The translations under genes were made by a program, and so were the position numbers. Below the pieces are notes generated by a model that was given only the letters and a program-made list of their open reading frames with translations, was not told where the DNA came from and made no database searches. Positions 61,990 to 64,000 of a stretch of 64,000 bases of DNA are shown in pieces. Numbering within the stretch: the stretch's first letter is position 1; each line of letters begins with the position of its first letter. Source of the stretch: Mycobacterium sp. 1164985.4. GTDB lineage: Bacteria > Actinomycetota > Actinomycetes > Mycobacteriales > Mycobacteriaceae. Location of the stretch: the NCBI RefSeq assembly GCF_001668575.1, contig NZ_LZMD01000085.1:186001-250000 (forward strand). The letters are read 5' to 3'.

Positions 61990-62184
61990 ATGGATAGCAA
62001 TCACGTCTTCACCGGCGTAGCCGTTGCTGGCATGACGCGGACCCTCCATGTCGCCGCCGCCGCGGCGGCGCATCCTGCGTCCGCCGCGCATGCCGCCGGT
62101 GCCACCGTTGCCATTACGCCGCAGCGTAAGCGCCGCGCCGCCGCCGCGACTGTGTCGTCCGTCGATCGGAGCTCTATCAGGTAG
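61990..62184 (+). CDS. whiB7 leader peptide (upstream ORF)
   Basis: A 64-residue frame with a strong Shine-Dalgarno AAAGGAGG 10 nt before its ATG. It begins MDSNHVFTGVAVAGM, has runs of alanine and histidine, a basic TPQRKRRAAAATV and ends DRSSIR. It sits between the whiB7 promoter and a terminator hairpin, as in other mycobacteria where ribosome stalling on the upstream ORF by antibiotics lets transcription continue into whiB7. The peptide itself is probably not conserved in function; its translation is the sensor. It is not thought to be a stable protein. Confidence 0.7.
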   Translation: MDSNHVFTGVAVAGMTRTLHVAAAAAAHPASAAHAAGATVAITPQRKRRAAAATVSSVDRSSIR

Positions 62185-62198
62185 AGCCACGATTTCGC

Positions 62199-62247
62199 CG
62201 AAAAGGCCACGGACCCGCAGTCGGATCCGTGGCCTTGGTCTTTTCGG
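62199..62247 (+). terminator. Attenuator terminator in the whiB7 leader
   Basis: GGCCACGGA (62205-62213) pairs perfectly with TCCGTGGCC (62226-62234); the outer CCGAAAA (62199-62205) can pair with TTTTCGG (62241-62247), and T-rich sequence follows the inner stem. It lies 15 bp after the leader ORF stop and 87 bp before whiB7. A small alternative hairpin GCTCTA-TCAGG-TAGAGC at 62171-62187 covers the leader ORF stop. Confidence 0.7.
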
Positions 62248-62333
62248 AGCCAATTCCCAAGCCGCCAAGACCTGGTCCCGGATCCCACGAAGAAGAGATA
62301 CGAAACCCACGACCAGGAAGCAGAGGACTGGAC

Positions 62334-62612
62334 ATGTCACTCGGGACATGCCGACAGAAGACGAAGCTGGCGGTGCCGTGTCACAGGAACGATCCCGATC
62401 TGTGGTTCGCGGAGAATCCCGTCGAACTCGAACGCGCCAAGGCGTTGTGCGCCGAGTGCCCGATCCGGCGCGAGTGCCTGGCCGCCGCGCTGGAGAGGCA
62501 AGAGCCGTGGGGTGTTTGGGGTGGCGAGATCCTCGAACGGGGCACCATCATCGCCCGCAAGCGTCCGCGTGGCCGGCCGCGCAAGAACACCGTCGCCGCG
62601 CACGCCGCGTGA
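62334..62612 (+). CDS. whiB7: Antibiotic-resistance regulator WhiB7
   Basis: A 92-residue WhiB protein. Cluster ligands are C16, C39, C42 and C48, followed by the turn GVWGGEI and a C-terminal AT-hook RPRGRPRKN, which is specific to WhiB7. It switches on intrinsic resistance genes such as erm, tap and eis-like genes, with SigA, and responds to redox state and translation inhibitors. Start at MSLGTCRQK; a further Cys at position 6 is not a usual ligand. Expression is governed by its own promoter and the leader attenuator just upstream. Confidence 0.96.
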   Translation: MSLGTCRQKTKLAVPCHRNDPDLWFAENPVELERAKALCAECPIRRECLAAALERQEPWGVWGGEILERGTIIARKRPRGRPRKNTVAAHAA

Positions 62613-62631
62613 ACGGCTGGAAATGGACGTC

Positions 62632-62692
62632 GCCGAGCGTACGGTTGTCTACGCAAACCTCGAGTGGACCCGCTGACAAGCGTGCGCTCGGC
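62632..62692. terminator. Long inverted repeat between whiB7 and the AarF-like gene
   Basis: GCCGAGCGTACG (62632-62643) and CGTGCGCTCGGC (62681-62692) form a 12-bp stem with one G-U pair and a 37-nt loop. It lies in the 94-bp gap between two convergent genes. No T-tract is present on either strand, so it may act as a factor-dependent terminator or simply limit read-through. Confidence 0.4.
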
Positions 62693-62706
62693 GCGGACAA
62701 TTCTGG

Positions 62707-64000
62707 CTAAGCGGCCTCGTCCGCGAAGCCCGGAATCAGTTCCGTGGCAAGCTCTCTGGCCGGCACATGCGCGTCGAGCTGGCATGCGATGGCCACATTC
62801 GAGGCGATCACCCGCATCGGGATCGCGAGCTTGGCGGGGATGTCCATCTGCCGCGCGGCCTTGATCTGGCCCGCGGCGCGCTCGGGACGCATGTTCGCGG
62901 TGGTGATGCGCTGCAGCCACTTTCGGTTGTAGTGGAACACCTCGACCTCGAGCGGTTCCACGTATTGGCGCATCATGTCGTCCATCTCGCGCTTGGACAC
63001 CTGCTCACCCTTCTGGATGAACCCGACCTTCTGCATCGTGGTGAGCAGGTTCTCGTAATCGTCGTTGAGCGCGTACCGCGTCGCCAGACCGATCTCGACG
63101 GGAATCCCGCCGGGCATCGGGGCGACGGCGCCGAAGTCGATGACGCCCATCTTGTCGTCGGGCAGCAGCATGAAATTGCCGGGATGCGTGTCGCCATGCA
63201 TCATCTCGAGCCGGCGGGGCGCGTCGTAGGTCAGCTCGAAAAGCCTGGTGCCCATCAGGTCTCGTTGTTCCTGAGTGCCCTCGCGGATGATCACCGACAT
63301 CGGCACCCCCTCGATCCACTCCTGGATCACGACCTTGGGAGCGCTGGCCACGATCCGCGGCACCACGAAATGCGGATGGCCCTCGTAGGCCTTGGCGAAG
63401 GCGCGCTGATTGTCGGCCTCGAGGCGGTAGTCGAGCTCCATTTCCGTGCGCTCGATGAGCTCGGCCACCACGCTGTCGACGTCGGCGCCGGGGGAGAGCT
63501 GCTTGAGCACACCGACCATGCGCTGCATCGTCTTCAGGTCGGCGCGCAGCGCTTCGTCGGCGCCGGGGTACTGAATCTTGACCGCGACGTCGCGACCGTC
63601 CGACCACACCGCCTTGTGCACCTGGCCGATGCTGGCCGAAGCCACGGGCTTGTCGTCAAACGACGCGAACCGCTGACGCCACTTCGTACCCAGCTGCGCG
63701 TCCAGCACGCGGTGCACCTTGGCCGCAGGCAACGGCGGGGCCTCGCGCTGCAACTTCGTCAACGCCTCGCGGTACGGCTTGCCGTACTGCTCGGGAATCG
63801 CGGCCTCCATCACCGACAGCGCCTGGCCGACCTTCATCGCCCCGCCCTTGAGCTCGCCGAGCACGGTGAACAGCTGCTGGGCGGCCTTGTCCATCAGCTC
63901 GGCGTTGACCTCGTCTTTCGACTTACCGGTCAGCCGTTTGCCGAAGCCCAACGCGGCCCGGCCGGCCATCCCGACGGGCAGGCTCGCCAGTTTGGCGTTG
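62707..64000 (-). CDS. AarF/ABC1/UbiB kinase-like ATPase (Rv3197-like), 5' end outside window
   Basis: At least 431 residues are present; the N-terminus runs off the right edge, where the frame continues as NAKLASLPVGMAGRAALGFGKRL. ABC1/UbiB motifs are KGGAMKVGQALS (the KxGQ motif of the family), ASASIGQVHKAVWSDGRDVAVKIQYPG, and the catalytic loop MHGDTHPGNFMLLPDDKMGVIDFGAVAP with HGDxHPGN and DFG. UbiB-type proteins are ATPases acting on lipids or quinones; Rv3197 has been reported as a macrolide-binding ATPase, which would suit its place beside whiB7. Cytoplasmic or membrane-associated, no signal peptide visible. Confidence 0.9.
   Translation of the reverse strand, partial: NAKLASLPVGMAGRAALGFGKRLTGKSKDEVNAELMDKAAQQLFTVLGELKGGAMKVGQALSVMEAAIPEQYGKPYREALTKLQREAPPLPAAKVHRVLDAQLGTKWRQRFASFDDKPVASASIGQVHKAVWSDGRDVAVKIQYPGADEALRADLKTMQRMVGVLKQLSPGADVDSVVAELIERTEMELDYRLEADNQRAFAKAYEGHPHFVVPRIVASAPKVVIQEWIEGVPMSVIIREGTQEQRDLMGTRLFELTYDAPRRLEMMHGDTHPGNFMLLPDDKMGVIDFGAVAPMPGGIPVEIGLATRYALNDDYENLLTTMQKVGFIQKGEQVSKREMDDMMRQYVEPLEVEVFHYNRKWLQRITTANMRPERAAGQIKAARQMDIPAKLAIPMRVIASNVAIACQLDAHVPARELATELIPGFADEAA

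Overview
The window is chromosomal DNA of a mycobacterium, most likely a rapidly growing Mycolicibacterium-type species. It is GC-rich, uses many GTG and TTG starts, has tight ATGA/GTGA gene overlaps, and from about 3.7 kb to the end it follows, in order, the genes of the Mycobacterium tuberculosis H37Rv block Rv3247c (tmk) down to Rv3197. Assignments come from reading the proteins and from remembered synteny; no search was run. I see no rRNA or tRNA gene, CRISPR array, prophage or intact insertion sequence.

Layout. 1-3.7 kb holds accessory genes: the end of a secretory lipase, a hemophore-like protein, a TRIC-type channel, an M20 amidohydrolase and WrbA. 3.7-8.6 kb is thymidylate kinase followed by the essential mtrA-mtrB-lpqB signalling operon. 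8.6-17.2 kb has a DUF2252 protein, ComF, the ribosome hibernation factor, SecA1, an SRPBCC protein, an Rv3235-family protein and a WS/DGAT acyltransferase. 17.2-22.0 kb has a BCCT osmolyte transporter, a DUF6912 protein and the ferredoxin-reductase/DesA3 acyl-CoA desaturase pair, whose two genes carry nearly the same promoter box. 22.0-27.0 kb has RsgA, AroA, a YedK/HMCES-type DNA-protein crosslink factor and a methyltransferase. 27.0-30.7 kb is an accessory island: TetR, enoyl-CoA hydratase, an MpaB/DUF2236 oxygenase-like protein sandwiched between two small paralogous membrane proteins, and a DUF2071 protein.

30.7-36 kb carries a short-chain dehydrogenase, a YbaK deacylase, the SigH-RshA redox-stress switch, the tiny ribosomal protein bL37, the biotinylated protein TB7.3, the sensor kinase PdtaS and WhiB1. 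36-45 kb has a diacylglycerol-kinase-like protein, isochorismate synthase, a phosphatase, a ParA-like ATPase, the RNA helicase RhlE and a ferritin-like protein. 45-50.5 kb has a DUF3107 protein, FasR, a DUF3152 zincin-like protein, MoeZ, a kinase-like protein, an alkyltransferase-like protein and LipV. 50.5-62.7 kb is rich in DNA repair and redox genes: adnA-adnB, a DoxX-like protein, a K+ channel, NudC, mycoredoxin and UvrD2. The end carries whiB7 with its attenuator leader and an AarF/UbiB-type kinase cut by the window edge.

Most of the window is conserved core genome. The less expected items are a 56-bp interspersed repeat present three times, two copies of it inverted around what looks like the tail of a lost methyltransferase gene; a triple 27-bp tandem hairpin on the hpf stop codon; the paired small membrane proteins around the MpaB-like gene; the shared box at fdr and desA3; the in-frame N-terminal extension of SigH; and a palindromic in-frame insert in uvrD2.
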